A stretch of DNA of 64,000 nt from Oscillatoriales cyanobacterium SM2_2_1 (lineage in GTDB: Bacteria > Cyanobacteriota > Cyanobacteriia > Pseudanabaenales > Pseudanabaenaceae), in the NCBI GenBank assembly GCA_012031145.1, contig JAAUUH010000003.1, positions 1 through 64,000 of the forward strand, in the 5' to 3' direction. The notes under the pieces were generated by a model that worked only from the letters and a program-made list of their open reading frames with translations, did no database searches and was not told where the DNA came from. The number at the start of each line of letters is the position of its first letter. Within the stretch, counting starts at the first letter, position 1. A program made the translations under genes and the position numbers. Shown here in pieces: positions 46,011 through 56,309 of this stretch.

Positions 46011-47032
46011 ATGACCAATCTTACCGATGGAACCCCCCATCCCAGCGGGGAGATCTCACAAAGTCCAGAGCATGTTGAAGGATTAGCTGATCACGCTGAC
46101 GAGTTTATGGATGACCTCTTCGGTGAGGTGGAGTATAGCCTTAAGCTGGAGGCTAAGCAGACTAAACCCCGTGCTCTTTCCCCCCGCAGCCATTCCCAAG
46201 CCGGACGGGCCCTCGTGCCCTCAGCCAGCGATCAGGGGCAAAATAGCAACCTACGCTTCACCAGGGTTGACCCCAGTCAAATTGAATTACCCCCCATTTC
46301 CAGCCAAGATGTGCTGTGGCTTGCACCCTACGTCCATCGTGACCCTAGCCAAAATGGGGCGATTCCCCAGGAAGTTATCCACCGCACCAGTTTCATTGAT
46401 CGGATTCTACTGATCGCTGCCTGCTCCTCGGTTCTAGCGGCTGGGATTCTCTGGTCATTGCAGTACCGTCAGTTTGAAAGTCGTCTGGCTGTAATTCTGC
46501 GCGATCGCCCCGAGTCCGGCGGTGAAGCGCCTACCACCGCTGTCCAGCAACGTCAATTCACTGAAGACATTCGTCGTTTGTTGGCCGCGCCCCGGGAGAC
46601 CAGTCCCGTTGCCACTGCCCCTGTGCCCACGTTATCCAATGTGCCGACCCCTGTGCCCGGCAGCAATTTGCAGTATCTGCCGCTGTATCAGCCGCCCCAA
46701 GTGCCCCCCTAACCCTGCCAAATGTGCAGGAAGCTACTGTCGCCGCCCCTCCCGTCGTCGCCCTGCCCAATCCTCCCGCTGCACCCGTTACTGTGACCGC
46801 TCCGCCTCCGGTCGTGGCAGCCGCTCCCACTCCTCAGCACACCTTGGTGGGAATTTTAGACCTGGGCGATCGCTCCGCAGCCATGTTTGAGGTTGCGGGG
46901 GCGGTGCAGTCCATCGCCCTCGGTAAGCCTATCGGTAGCTCTGGCTGGCTAATCGCGAAGATCAAACAGCAAGAAGTTACCCTCAAGCGGGGAGCAGAAA
47001 CTAAAGTAGTTCTCGTTGGGCAAAAGTTTTAG
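46011..47032 (+). CDS. Membrane protein with PilP-like C-terminal domain (frameshifted)
   Basis: The first frame (46011-46712) is a charged, disordered N-terminus, a membrane helix (RILLIAACSSVLAAGILWSL) and a Pro-rich stretch ending QPPQVPP. The second frame continues LPNVQEATVAAPPVVALPNP and ends with HTLVGILDLGDRSAAMFEVA, GAVQSIALGKPIGSSGWLIA and ETKVVLVGQKF. The latter resembles the PilP/GspC-type beta domain in which LVGxLxxGDRxAAxF and GxxIGxxGWxL recur. One extra C in the C6 run at 46704-46709 makes one protein of about 340 residues. Similar cyanobacterial proteins occur near tyrosine kinases; the role is unknown. It is followed 17 bp later by a TIGR04376-type gene. Confidence 0.65.
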
Positions 47033-47049
47033 GGTACGGAAGCGGCAGC

Positions 47050-47610
47050 ATGGGACTCATTGATGGCTTTGTCAATTTTTTAGAAACCCAGCTTGATGAG
47101 TACATTCGCAGCAACCCCCACATGGAGTTAACCTTCCTTGAGGAGGAGCTTCAGAGGCAGATGCAGGAAGTAGATTTGCTCATTGCCCAGTCCCAAAGGC
47201 AAGAGCAAGCGGATCGGGAAAAAATCTTGGCGATCGCCGAAGACATTCGCCTCTGGCATCAGCGGGCAGGAAAGGCTGAGGTTGCCCAGCGTGGCGATTT
47301 GGCAGCGGCGGCTAGGGAACGGGAAGCGCAACTCCTACACCAAGGCAATCAGGTATGGGCAGCTATGGAGCTAAATAAAAAACGGTTGGCCCAGACTCAA
47401 GAACTGCGGGAACAGATCCATTTGCGGCGACAGGAGGTGCAGCAACGACTAGCCGCGATGCCCCCTAAACCGACCCCATCCCCTGCCCCGGCATCATCCC
47501 CCTCTGTCGGAATGGGTACGGCAAAATCTAGTGACGACCTAGATGCCGTATTTCAGCGCTGGGAAACGGAAGAAGAATTACGGGCGCTTAAACGCAAAAT
47601 GGGGATGTGA
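47050..47610 (+). CDS. TIGR04376-type coiled-coil protein
   Basis: 186 residues, highly helical: FVNFLETQLDEYIRSNPHME, long Gln/Glu-rich heptads through residue ~135 (AAAREREAQLLHQGNQVWAA), a Pro-rich linker (PPKPTPSPAPASSPS) and a short conserved-looking end (AVFQRWETEEELRALKRKM). The opening and the QLL.QGNQVW segment match the cyanobacteria-specific TIGR04376 family, of unknown function. The stop overlaps the GTG of the FGGY kinase by 4 bp. Confidence 0.7.
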   Translation: MGLIDGFVNFLETQLDEYIRSNPHMELTFLEEELQRQMQEVDLLIAQSQRQEQADREKILAIAEDIRLWHQRAGKAEVAQRGDLAAAAREREAQLLHQGNQVWAAMELNKKRLAQTQELREQIHLRRQEVQQRLAAMPPKPTPSPAPASSPSVGMGTAKSSDDLDAVFQRWETEEELRALKRKMGM

Positions 47611-48857
47611 CGGTCACCCTTGGCATTGACTTTGGAACCTCTGGAGTACGGGCGATCGCCCTTGACGGCACAGGACAGGTCCTAGCCCAGTCTCGCGCTC
47701 CCTATCAAATTGAGGTGATTGCCACGTGGCAGCCTGCCCTGTGGCATGTCCTGTCTCAGATCTCCCCTGGCATTTGCGCCCAAGTGGAGGCGATCGCCCT
47801 CGATGCTACCTCAGCCACCGTTCTGCTCACCGATCAGCATGGCCACCCCTTTGGCAAACCACTCCTTTACCGAGATGCCTGTCCCCCAGAACTGACAACC
47901 CATCTGACGGCGATCGCCCCCCCGGGGCATATAGCCGCCACGGCTACCTCAAGCTTTAGTAAATACCTGCAACTGAGCCAAGCGGGTGTCCAAGGTGATT
48001 TTTGGCATCAGGCAGATTGGTTGGGCTTTTTACTCCATGGTCAACGGGGGATCAGCGATTGGCACAATACTCTCAAACTCGGCTTTGACCCAGAAACCCT
48101 CGCCTATGGCGACTGGGTAGCCCAAAACACTGCCCTACACCTACCCGCCACGGTCTTGCCCCCCGGTGCGGCCATTGCCCCCCTGCAGCCGAAGGTGCGG
48201 GAGCAATTTGGCTTTGCCCCAGACTGCTGGGTTTGTGCTGGCACCACCGATAGCACTGCTGCCTTTCTTGCGGCCACGGGCACCCCTACCATCGGGACGG
48301 CAGTCACCTCCCTCGGCTCGACTATGGTGCTAAAGATTTTGGGCGATCGTCGCTTAGATGACAGCCGCTACGGACTTTACAGCCATCGCTTGGATCTGGA
48401 GGGTCAAACCCACTGGCTAATCGGCGGCGGTTCCAACACGGGCGGGATCATTTTGCATCACCTATTTGGCGATCGCCTTCCTACCCTCACTGCCCAGATT
48501 GATCCTACTGTCCCCTGTCCGGAGCTCTACTGTAACTATTATCCCCTTGCCAGCCCCGGGGAGCGGTTCCCCATCTGTGACCCGCAAAAAGCAACCCAGC
48601 TCACCCCCCGTCCTGCACAGGACGAACTGTTTCTCTACGGAATTTTGACTAGCCTTGCCCGTATTGAGCGCCGAGGCTACGATCTTCTCCAAAATCTTGG
48701 CGCTCCCGTACCCCATAGCCTCTTCACTGTCGGTGGAGGGGCGCAAAATTTTATTTGGACCTATCTGCGGGCCCAGTTGATGCCTTTCCTACGATCGCCC
48801 ATTCACCCTGAAGCCGCCTATGGCGCGGCCTTACTCGCTCGTAGCTTCCACAAATAA
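47607..48857 (+). CDS. FGGY-family carbohydrate kinase (D-ribulose kinase-like)
   Basis: 416 residues starting at GTG 47607, coupled to the preceding stop. FGGY/ASKHA motifs: TLGIDFGTSGVRAIALDGTG (phosphate-1), VEAIALDATSATVLLTDQHG, CAGTTDSTAAFLATG (phosphate-2), HWLIGGGSNTGGIILHHL and FTVGGGAQNFIWTYLRAQLM (adenosine). Its length and motifs resemble the cyanobacterial/plant XK-1 group, whose Synechococcus elongatus member was characterised as a D-ribulose kinase; the sugar assignment here is by family. The last 27 bp overlap the convergent tyrosine autokinase. Confidence 0.8.
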   Translation: MTVTLGIDFGTSGVRAIALDGTGQVLAQSRAPYQIEVIATWQPALWHVLSQISPGICAQVEAIALDATSATVLLTDQHGHPFGKPLLYRDACPPELTTHLTAIAPPGHIAATATSSFSKYLQLSQAGVQGDFWHQADWLGFLLHGQRGISDWHNTLKLGFDPETLAYGDWVAQNTALHLPATVLPPGAAIAPLQPKVREQFGFAPDCWVCAGTTDSTAAFLAATGTPTIGTAVTSLGSTMVLKILGDRRLDDSRYGLYSHRLDLEGQTHWLIGGGSNTGGIILHHLFGDRLPTLTAQIDPTVPCPELYCNYYPLASPGERFPICDPQKATQLTPRPAQDELFLYGILTSLARIERRGYDLLQNLGAPVPHSLFTVGGGAQNFIWTYLRAQLMPFLRSPIHPEAAYGAALLARSFHK

Positions 48858-51107
48858 CTCATCGCCTTCGGAATCATCACCGTCTTCCTCTGACTCCGCC
48901 GCCGGGAGTTGGGATTGATAGTAATAGGAACTGTAATGGCTGTATTGGTAAGAACTGTCATCACTGTTGATCATATTCACCAGTAACCCCGCCACCTTAC
49001 CGCGACAGGATTGAATGATCTCCAATGCCCGGGCCACTGCGGATCGAGTAGATCGATCAATTGCTGCTACCAATACCGTCGCATCCACCCGCGGAGCCAA
49101 ACTTTGGGCATCGGAAATTCCCACTACCGGTGGCGTATCGACCAATACGTAGTCGTAGGTCTGGTGCCAAACTTCCAGCAATTTGGACATTTTGGTTGAC
49201 TCCAATAACACCATTGGATTGGGTGGAATCGGTCCAGCAGTCATGACGTGGAGATAGCCCTTGGCATCCACGGTCTGGATCAACTGCCGCCAAGAACGGG
49301 TCGTGGCGATCGCTGTGGAGAGCCCAAACTTATTGTGCACACGAGCTAATTTATGAATCATTGGCTTACGCATGTCAGCATCCACGACCAGCACCCGATG
49401 CCCCAGTTCTGCCAAGATCTTAGCCAAGTTAAAAATCAGGGTGCTCTTGCCCTCCGACGGCAGCGCCGAAGTAAAGGCAATTAACTTCACACTTTGATCG
49501 GATCCCAAATACCGCAAGTTCAGGGCCAATGAAGCCAAGGACTCGCGGAAGGCATACTGGGTAAAGTCGGGCAGAGTTGCTGTTCCCGTAGCCGCCGGCA
49601 TCGTTACCTCCGTGCGGGGAATCGTCGCCAAAACCGGCACATCGAAGATAATCTCGCGGACTTCTTCCACTTCATGGATCCGCTCGTCTAGGCGATCCAG
49701 TAGGAAGGCCAAGCCCAACCCCAAGGCTGTACCCAATATGCCGCCATAGAGGAGGTTCTGGTACACATTGGGACTAATGGGTAATACCGGTAATACTGCC
49801 GGCTCAATCACCCGCCACAGGGAGCTTTCCTGGGCCTCAGAAATTCGTAGCTCTTCGAGTTTTTGGTTGAGATTGGTATGGACTTGGGTGTCCAAGGCCA
49901 GTTGACGCTGCAACTCTGTAAAGCGCTGCTGTAACTGGGGGACTTGGGCAAATTGGGTGCGGACTTCGTCCTGAGCAGAGCGAATGCTTTGGAGTTGAAC
50001 CTGCTGTACTGAGAGGCTAGTCTGCACCTCAAACAGCTGGGTAGCCAGAGTACTGCGAATTGAATTGGAACTGGTGGAGGAATTGCCGACCAGACTGGAC
50101 GCTTGGGCACCGACCACGGTCTCCGCTTGGGCTTGGAGCAAACGGTATAGTTCCTCACGGCGATCGCGCAGGGCCTGCACCGTAGGGTGATCGTCCTGGA
50201 ACCGAGTGCGCTCTAGGACGAAATTGGTTTCCACCTGTTTGAACTGGGCTAACAGATTCTGATAAGTAATGTCTTGGGACAAAATCGCTGTATTGAGAGC
50301 GACATCGGTGGGCTCCCCAATCTGCTGCCGCAGCAACTCAAACTGCCGTTGGGTCTGCTCTAGCTTGATCTGAGACTGCTGGGCTTGCAACTCCAACTGC
50401 TCCCGCGCCTGGAATACGGAAGCCGCATAGGCATCGGGATCAACAATGTTGTACTTTTTGCGAAACTCCGTCACTGCCAGCGCCGACTTGTCCAACTGCC
50501 GTCGCACTTCGGGCAACTTGTCTTGAATGAACTTGATTGCACTCGTGGATCGGGTACGGCGCTCCGTCAGGCTGTATTCCGTGTAGGTGTCCGCTAGGGC
50601 ATCGAGCACCGCCTTAGCCCGCTGGGGATCGGGGTCGCGGTAGGACAGACGCAGCACCATCGCATCCCGCTCCGGGCGAATCACAAAGTTGCCTAGCACT
50701 TGGTACACAAACCCCTCGTCTGGGGACTGCCCGGTAATGGGATCCTTCATCCGGCTGACCGCCTGTTGGATCAGGGGGCGACTACGAAGAATGGCGATTT
50801 CTGTGCCCATATCCACATCACGGTTACCGATTCCGGGAACGGCTAGGGGAGAGACCGAAATTTTTGAGTTATCAATCAACAGGGATGCCGTGGACTGATA
50901 CTGGGGAGTCTGGGTGAATGTCTGAAAGGCGCTCCCAACAAAAACGGTCGCCGCAGTGCCCACAATCACCAACCATCGCTTACGCAGCATTCGTAGGACA
51001 CGGGCAAAACGGAAGGGGCGCTCCCGGTAGTAGGTATAGCCCGGACTATTACCAGGAATAGCGGCCGGTGCAACAGCCGCAGCAGGAGCGATGGGAAACT
51101 CTGTCAT
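48831..51107 (-). CDS. Wzz-domain tyrosine autokinase (BY-kinase), second copy
   Basis: 758 residues. An N-terminal membrane segment (WLVIVGTAATVFVGSAF) leads to a long coiled coil (about 200-430), a second helix (VYQNLLYGGILGTALGLGLA) and the kinase with Walker A FTSALPSEGKSTLIFNLAKI, Walker A' VLVVDADMRKPM and Walker B YVLVDTPPVVGIS. It ends in a Tyr cluster (YQYSHYSSYYYQ) followed by an acidic tail (AESEEDGDDSEGDE). It probably controls surface-polysaccharide length together with, or as an alternative to, the 41993 copy. It is divergent from mutS across 480 bp. Confidence 0.9.
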   Translation of the reverse strand: MTEFPIAPAAAVAPAAIPGNSPGYTYYRERPFRFARVLRMLRKRWLVIVGTAATVFVGSAFQTFTQTPQYQSTASLLIDNSKISVSPLAVPGIGNRDVDMGTEIAILRSRPLIQQAVSRMKDPITGQSPDEGFVYQVLGNFVIRPERDAMVLRLSYRDPDPQRAKAVLDALADTYTEYSLTERRTRSTSAIKFIQDKLPEVRRQLDKSALAVTEFRKKYNIVDPDAYAASVFQAREQLELQAQQSQIKLEQTQRQFELLRQQIGEPTDVALNTAILSQDITYQNLLAQFKQVETNFVLERTRFQDDHPTVQALRDRREELYRLLQAQAETVVGAQASSLVGNSSTSSNSIRSTLATQLFEVQTSLSVQQVQLQSIRSAQDEVRTQFAQVPQLQQRFTELQRQLALDTQVHTNLNQKLEELRISEAQESSLWRVIEPAVLPVLPISPNVYQNLLYGGILGTALGLGLAFLLDRLDERIHEVEEVREIIFDVPVLATIPRTEVTMPAATGTATLPDFTQYAFRESLASLALNLRYLGSDQSVKLIAFTSALPSEGKSTLIFNLAKILAELGHRVLVVDADMRKPMIHKLARVHNKFGLSTAIATTRSWRQLIQTVDAKGYLHVMTAGPIPPNPMVLLESTKMSKLLEVWHQTYDYVLVDTPPVVGISDAQSLAPRVDATVLVAAIDRSTRSAVARALEIIQSCRGKVAGLLVNMINSDDSSYQYSHYSSYYYQSQLPAAESEEDGDDSEGDELFVEATSE

Positions 51108-51587
51108 GCTTACTTACCTAGGGATGCAATGAGAACTTAACCGATAGTAGATCAATCCCACCTTCGGGGGCACATACAAAGCGTTGAACTGAACCTTCTC
51201 CGAAACCATTTCCGAAACCTTAAAGTACCAAGTATTGGCGGGCAGCGAAGGACAAGTGAAGGACAATTGATAACCAATAACACCCAGCGCGGCCAGATTA
51301 GTTTGCGGAGTGCCTGAAACCCTAGAATACTACAAATAATGGTTCCCTGTGACAGGATGGGACACCCTGACTAGGGGTTGTCATCATTGAGCGGTCAAAT
51401 AGCAGTCAAAGGCTTTCACGGCGAGAGCTTCAGCCCCTAGCCTGTAAAATTGACAGGCGCGGCAACGTTGATCCCGCAAGGCTGCTAGCTCGAAAGGCTG
51501 CTAGCTTGAATTAAAGGCTTCTAGCTTGAATTGATGACGCGCCCTAAATAACCCCGTGCTTATCCACCCTGGAGACTGCCCTCAGCC
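51108..51587. other. Divergent upstream region of the autokinase and mutS genes
   Basis: 480 bp without a gene. It carries the three-unit tandem repeat at 51478-51533 and a short direct repeat CCGAAACC around 51198-51215. Promoters for both flanking genes must lie here, but none is convincing by eye. Confidence 0.5.
51478..51533. repeat. Imperfect tandem repeat, three units
   Basis: AAGGCTGCTAGCTCGA, AAGGCTGCTAGCTTGAATTA and AAGGCTTCTAGCTTGAATT follow one another. Each has a CTAG core. They lie 55-110 bp upstream of the mutS start. Confidence 0.8.
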
Positions 51588-54110
51588 ATGACTGTAACGC
51601 CCCTTGCCCTCACCTCCCTCACTGATCAGCAGCGGGCTGCCCTGACGCCAATGATGCAGCACTATGCCGCCATCAAGGACGCCCATCCCCAGGCGATCGT
51701 GCTGTACCGTCTCGGGGATTTTTATGAGGCTTTTTTGGCGGATGCAGCGCTCATTTCTCGGGAACTGGAGCTGGTGCTGACGGGGCGGGATGGCGGCAAG
51801 GATGTGGGGAGAATCGCCATGGCCGGCATTCCCCACCATGCTCTGGAGCGCTATGCCCGGCAGTTGGTTGCCAAGGGCTACGCGATCGCCATTTGTGAGC
51901 AGATGGAAGATCCGGCTGCGGCCCAAGGTTTAGTGCGCCGTGAGGTCACGCGGATTATTACTCCAGGGACGGTGCTAGAGGAGGGACTACTGTCTGCCAA
52001 GCACAATAATTTTCTTGCCGCGATCGCCCTAGGGGAGCAGCAGTGGGGGTTAGCCTATGCGGATGTTTCTACGGGAGAGTGTTGGACGACCCAATGGCAT
52101 TCCCTCGGCGATCTAACGCCAGAACTCCATCGCCTGCAACCGGCGGAGGTACTCGTTGCCGAAGTGATTGATCCCGGGGATCTGTTTGCGGTGGCCGATC
52201 AACTTCCCCTTCCTGAAGGATTTCGCTATACCCAGCGATCGCCCCAAAATTTTGCCCTCCAAGCCGCCCGTGATCGCATTTTAGAAACCTTTGGTGTGCG
52301 CTCCCTCGAACCCTTCGGCTGCCAGTCCCTGCCCTATGCCATCCGCGCTGTCGGAGCCATTCTGTGCTACTTGCAGGAAACCCAAAAACAGATGCCCGTG
52401 GCGATCGCCCGCCTAGTCACCTACAGCCTCAGCGAATATGTCCAAATTGATCCCCAAACCCGCCGCAACCTAGAACTCACCCAGACCGTTCGCGATGGGC
52501 AGTTTTCCGGTTCGCTTCTCTGGGCATTGGATCGCACGACCACCGGGATGGGCAGCCGTTTACTGCGGCGCTGGCTCCTCCAACCCCTGCGAGACTGTGC
52601 CGCTATTGAGCAGCGCTACGACACCATCGCCGAAATCAGTCAGCAGCATCACCTGCGGCAACAACTGCGCCGTCACCTCCACGACATCTACGACCTAGAA
52701 CGCCTCTGCGGTCGGGTGCGAACCCAAACCGCCAATGCCCGCGACCTCCTGGCGATCGCCCTTTCCATCCAGCACCTACAGGATCTCACCCATGTCGTTG
52801 CCCCTGCCCATTCCCCCTATCTCGTGGCACTGCAAACCCTGCCCCCGGCGATCCTGCACTTGGCCCAAGAGCTCCAGCGCACCCTCACCGATGACCCGCC
52901 CATTGCCCTCACGGAAGGCAACCTGATCCGCGTCGGAGCCTGCCCAGAATTAGAAGCCCTTCGCCAACAGGTTAACGATGACAAAAATTGGATCATCCAC
53001 TTGGAAAAAACCGAGCGGGAACGCACCGGCATCGGCACCCTCAAAGTTGGTTTTAACAAAGCCTTTGGCTACTTTATCAGCATCTCTAGGGGCAAGAGTG
53101 ACCAAGCCCCCACCGACTACATCCGCAAACAAACCCTGACCAACGAAGAACGCTACATCACCCCCCAACTCAAGGAACGGGAATTGCGGATTTTAACGGC
53201 CGAAAGTAGCCTGCACCAACTGGAATATGAAATCTTCCTCACCCTGCGATCGCGCGTGTACGATCACCTGTCCCCCCTCACCACCCTTGCCCAACACCTT
53301 GCCGCCGCCGATGCCCTCTGTGGGCTGGCCGAAGTTGCCACCCAGTACACCTACTGCCGTCCCCAGCTCATAGACGGCGATCGCATTCTTAACATCCACC
53401 AAGGTCGACATCCAGTCGTCGAGCAAACCCTCCCTGCGGGCTTCTTTGTCCCCAACTCCGTTAGTCTGGGGCAAGGCACCGATCTCATCATTCTCACCGG
53501 CCCCAATATGAGTGGCAAAAGTATCTATCTCCGCCAAATTGGACTGATCCAACTCATGGCCCAGATAGGAAGCTTTGTCCCTGCCACCGCCGCCCGCCTT
53601 GGCATCGCCGATCGCATCTTCACCCGGGTAGGAGCCGTCGATGACCTTGCCACTGGTCAATCCACCTTCATGGTGGAAATGAACGAAACCGCCAATATTC
53701 TTAACCATGCCTGCCCCCAATCCCTAGTGCTGCTCGATGAAATTGGGCGGGGTACCTCCACCTTCGATGGCATGGCGATCGCCTGGTCGGTCGCCGAACA
53801 TCTAGCCCAGCATGTCGGTGCCCGCAGCATCTTTGCCACCCACTACCACGAGCTAAACGAGTTGGCTAACCTCTTGGCCAATGTGGCTAATTTTCAGGTC
53901 ACCGTTAAGGAACTCACCAACGAAATTGTGTTCTTGCACCAAGTCCAGCCCGGAGGCGCTGACCGCTCCTACGGTATTGAGGTCGGGCGCATCGCCGGGC
54001 TCCCCCCCACGGTGATTCAGCGAGCCCAGGAACTCCTCGACCACATCGCCGCCCACAGCTACATCGCCATTGGGTTGCACCCTAGCGACCTATCCCCGCC
54101 AGTGCCGTAA
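51588..54110 (+). CDS. mutS: DNA mismatch repair protein MutS
   Basis: 840 residues. The N-terminal mismatch-recognition motif is present ([11 protein letters not shown], Phe45-Tyr-Glu47). Later come the connector and lever regions ([16 protein letters not shown]), the clamp, and the ATPase with Walker [21 protein letters not shown] and [20 protein letters not shown]. Walker B is [20 protein letters not shown], and [17 protein letters not shown] follows. It recognises mismatches and recruits MutL. The length is within the usual range. The end overlaps the convergent radical SAM gene by 29 bp. Confidence 0.97.
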   Translation: MTVTPLALTSLTDQQRAALTPMMQHYAAIKDAHPQAIVLYRLGDFYEAFLADAALISRELELVLTGRDGGKDVGRIAMAGIPHHALERYARQLVAKGYAIAICEQMEDPAAAQGLVRREVTRIITPGTVLEEGLLSAKHNNFLAAIALGEQQWGLAYADVSTGECWTTQWHSLGDLTPELHRLQPAEVLVAEVIDPGDLFAVADQLPLPEGFRYTQRSPQNFALQAARDRILETFGVRSLEPFGCQSLPYAIRAVGAILCYLQETQKQMPVAIARLVTYSLSEYVQIDPQTRRNLELTQTVRDGQFSGSLLWALDRTTTGMGSRLLRRWLLQPLRDCAAIEQRYDTIAEISQQHHLRQQLRRHLHDIYDLERLCGRVRTQTANARDLLAIALSIQHLQDLTHVVAPAHSPYLVALQTLPPAILHLAQELQRTLTDDPPIALTEGNLIRVGACPELEALRQQVNDDKNWIIHLEKTERERTGIGTLKVGFNKAFGYFISISRGKSDQAPTDYIRKQTLTNEERYITPQLKERELRILTAESSLHQLEYEIFLTLRSRVYDHLSPLTTLAQHLAAADALCGLAEVATQYTYCRPQLIDGDRILNIHQGRHPVVEQTLPAGFFVPNSVSLGQGTDLIILTGPNMSGKSIYLRQIGLIQLMAQIGSFVPATAARLGIADRIFTRVGAVDDLATGQSTFMVEMNETANILNHACPQSLVLLDEIGRGTSTFDGMAIAWSVAEHLAQHVGARSIFATHYHELNELANLLANVANFQVTVKELTNEIVFLHQVQPGGADRSYGIEVGRIAGLPPTVIQRAQELLDHIAAHSYIAIGLHPSDLSPPVP

Positions 54111-55647
54111 TCGGAGCCGACAATGACTCCTCCAAGGGCGCACAGCCCAGACGTTCCTCCAGAATATCCATGACTGACCGTCCGAAATCCTCCCCATTGC
54201 GCTGCCAGGCTTGGAGGCAAATTTCACCAAAAAATGACCCCAGGGGCTCTGGGTTCCACAGCAGCTTCTTAGCGGTCCACGGCATCATACTCATCGGGTC
54301 ATAGTTGGGGGCTAGATAGCCCTGCTTAACCGCGTAGTCTTCCAAATGGGTGTGGGGCTGTAAACCAATGAAGAAAATTGCTGGCTCCACCTTGTCGCGC
54401 CCAAAGATTCGCTCCAATTCCCGGTGATAGGCAATAGTTTGGCGGATGGTTTCTCGGGTTTCATCGATCACGTTAAATGAATAATTCACCGATACTAAAT
54501 CGTTAAACCCTGCGGCCTTCAAGTCGCGGCAATTTTGCAGAACTACCCGGAGGTTATAGCCCATTCTCATCTTCCGTACCAGCTCTTGGGAACCGCTGGT
54601 GATGCCGATCTCGAGATAGCTCATCCCGGTCTTAACCATCAACTCACAGAGATGGGGGGTGAGATTATCCGCCCGGATGTAGGCTGCCCAGCGAATATCT
54701 GTCATCCCGGCGGCAATGATTTTTTCTAGCAATTCCTCAGCATCGGCGATAAACCGTTTGGCAGGAATAAACTGGGCATCGGTGAACCAAAAATTACGCA
54801 CACCCCGTTCGTAGAGTTGCCGGATTTCTTTGATTACTTCATCCGCCGGATTAATCCGTACCTGTTTGCCCTCGATCACCGTATAGATGCAATAGCAACA
54901 GTTATGGGGGCAGCCGCGTTTAGTTTGCACCCCCAAAAAGAAATCGCGATCGCGCAGATAGTAATCAAACTCTTGCCAAATTGACTCAATGTAGTCGTAA
55001 TCACAGGCGGATTTCTCCAGCGGAGCGGGCTGTTCATGGATCAGCCGCTGCCGGGGTTTGGTCTCCTTAGCGACATAGCAGCGCTCCGCCGAAATATCTT
55101 CACCGCGCACCAACCGCTCCAGCAAGGACTCCCCTTCCCCCACCGAGACAATCGTCCCCTTGGGCAATAGTCCCCCCAACTGCTCATAGAACACACTGAC
55201 TGCGCCGCCGCCAACCATGGCCCGCGCTTGGGGTTGATAGCGCCGCGCCCGGTTTAGCCCGCGATGCACCAAGCGGGTGTTACGCCACAGCTCGTTGTAG
55301 TAGGACGTAAACAGCCTCATGCCATAGAATGCCCCCCGGGCCCTGATTAGAGGATTTTTGGCGTAATAGAACTCGAAGGCATTTTGTAGTGGATTGCCGC
55401 CTCGTCCGCCCACCGGGGCATAGATTTGAATATCCCGCCACGAAAACACCAGCAAATCCGGTTGAAATCCGTCGATGCGTCGGTCTAGTTCTCGCCCGTA
55501 ATCTACTGGGGGCACAGTGCCCATGTCGAAGATCTCTTGGCCTACTTCGGGGGCTACCTTGTGGATGTGATCCGATAGATAAACCACGCCAATGGGAAAA
55601 ATGGGATTGCAGGGCAGCCGCACATAGAGAATTCGGGAAGCATTCAT
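54082..55647 (-). CDS. B12-binding-domain radical SAM protein
   Basis: About 521 residues from the ATG at 55647; the longer frame adds 52 unlikely residues. The N-terminal part ([36 protein letters not shown]) is the cobalamin-binding-like domain. The radical SAM cluster is [20 protein letters not shown] (CxxxCxxC). [20 protein letters not shown] and [20 protein letters not shown] follow, typical of the Elp3/MiaB-like barrel. The order resembles BchE-like enzymes, but the reaction is unknown. It is convergent with mutS. Confidence 0.85.
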   Translation of the reverse strand: MNASRILYVRLPCNPIFPIGVVYLSDHIHKVAPEVGQEIFDMGTVPPVDYGRELDRRIDGFQPDLLVFSWRDIQIYAPVGGRGGNPLQNAFEFYYAKNPLIRARGAFYGMRLFTSYYNELWRNTRLVHRGLNRARRYQPQARAMVGGGAVSVFYEQLGGLLPKGTIVSVGEGESLLERLVRGEDISAERCYVAKETKPRQRLIHEQPAPLEKSACDYDYIESIWQEFDYYLRDRDFFLGVQTKRGCPHNCCYCIYTVIEGKQVRINPADEVIKEIRQLYERGVRNFWFTDAQFIPAKRFIADAEELLEKIIAAGMTDIRWAAYIRADNLTPHLCELMVKTGMSYLEIGITSGSQELVRKMRMGYNLRVVLQNCRDLKAAGFNDLVSVNYSFNVIDETRETIRQTIAYHRELERIFGRDKVEPAIFFIGLQPHTHLEDYAVKQGYLAPNYDPMSMMPWTAKKLLWNPEPLGSFFGEICLQAWQRNGEDFGRSVMDILEERLGCAPLEESLSAPITALAGIGR

Positions 55648-55883
55648 CGGCGAATTATTAAATTTGATAACGATTACTCCTATGTTAGCAAGTCGGCGAT
55701 CGCCACTTCCTGGGAAATCTGGCATCACGGCTGGCCGAGGAGTTGGACGGCAAAAAGCCGCAAAAATGCCGCTCAGCCCTGGTTTAGGGGGTGCGATCGC
55801 CACTAAGTGGGGCTAAACCGTAACTTCGGGCACGTTCGATTTGGTTTTTTGTGTCACAATCTGTGCCATGTTGTTGACGGGTG

Positions 55884-56309
55884 ATGCCGAGCATGAATGC
55901 GGCGGAACAGGTAACCAGTTTTGAAGTGGCCAATAAGCTGGCGGCGATCGCGGCTCTGTTTAAAAGTAAGTTTCCGGCGGCGCGGGTAGATCTCAAGCCC
56001 TGGTGCGACTCTCCGGAATCCCAACGGTTTCTCGATCCGGAGTCCTTTGATTTAGGTTTGCACTTTCCGGGTGTGAGTCGGCTCCTGCGGGCCCGAAGTA
56101 TTTTGTTGCAGATTCGCTGCCACACCGATCCAGTGCTGCTCGAACGACGGGCGATCGGCATTGAGGCATCGGGCCACAGCTACCGCGGCCAGTGCTGGCG
56201 ATTTTCTACGATTGAGTGCTGGCAGTTTGATGGGGAGCAGCCCCCCATGCCGGAGGGAGCGGAGGAGCTACGGCAGTTTTTCCGGCAAATTTTGGAAGTA
56301 TTTTCCTAG
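55884..56309 (+). CDS. Conserved-looking hypothetical protein
   Basis: About 141 residues from the ATG at 55884 (a GTG at 55881 and an ATG at 55893 are alternatives). A compact soluble protein: VANKLAAIAALFKSKFPAAR, DPESFDLGLHFPGVSRLLRA, ILLQIRCHTDPVLLERRAIG and GAEELRQFFRQILEVFS. Clean alternation of hydrophobic strands and no stop argue that it is real. I do not recognise the family. It overlaps the convergent pgeF by 4 bp. Confidence 0.65.
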   Translation: MPSMNAAEQVTSFEVANKLAAIAALFKSKFPAARVDLKPWCDSPESQRFLDPESFDLGLHFPGVSRLLRARSILLQIRCHTDPVLLERRAIGIEASGHSYRGQCWRFSTIECWQFDGEQPPMPEGAEELRQFFRQILEVFS

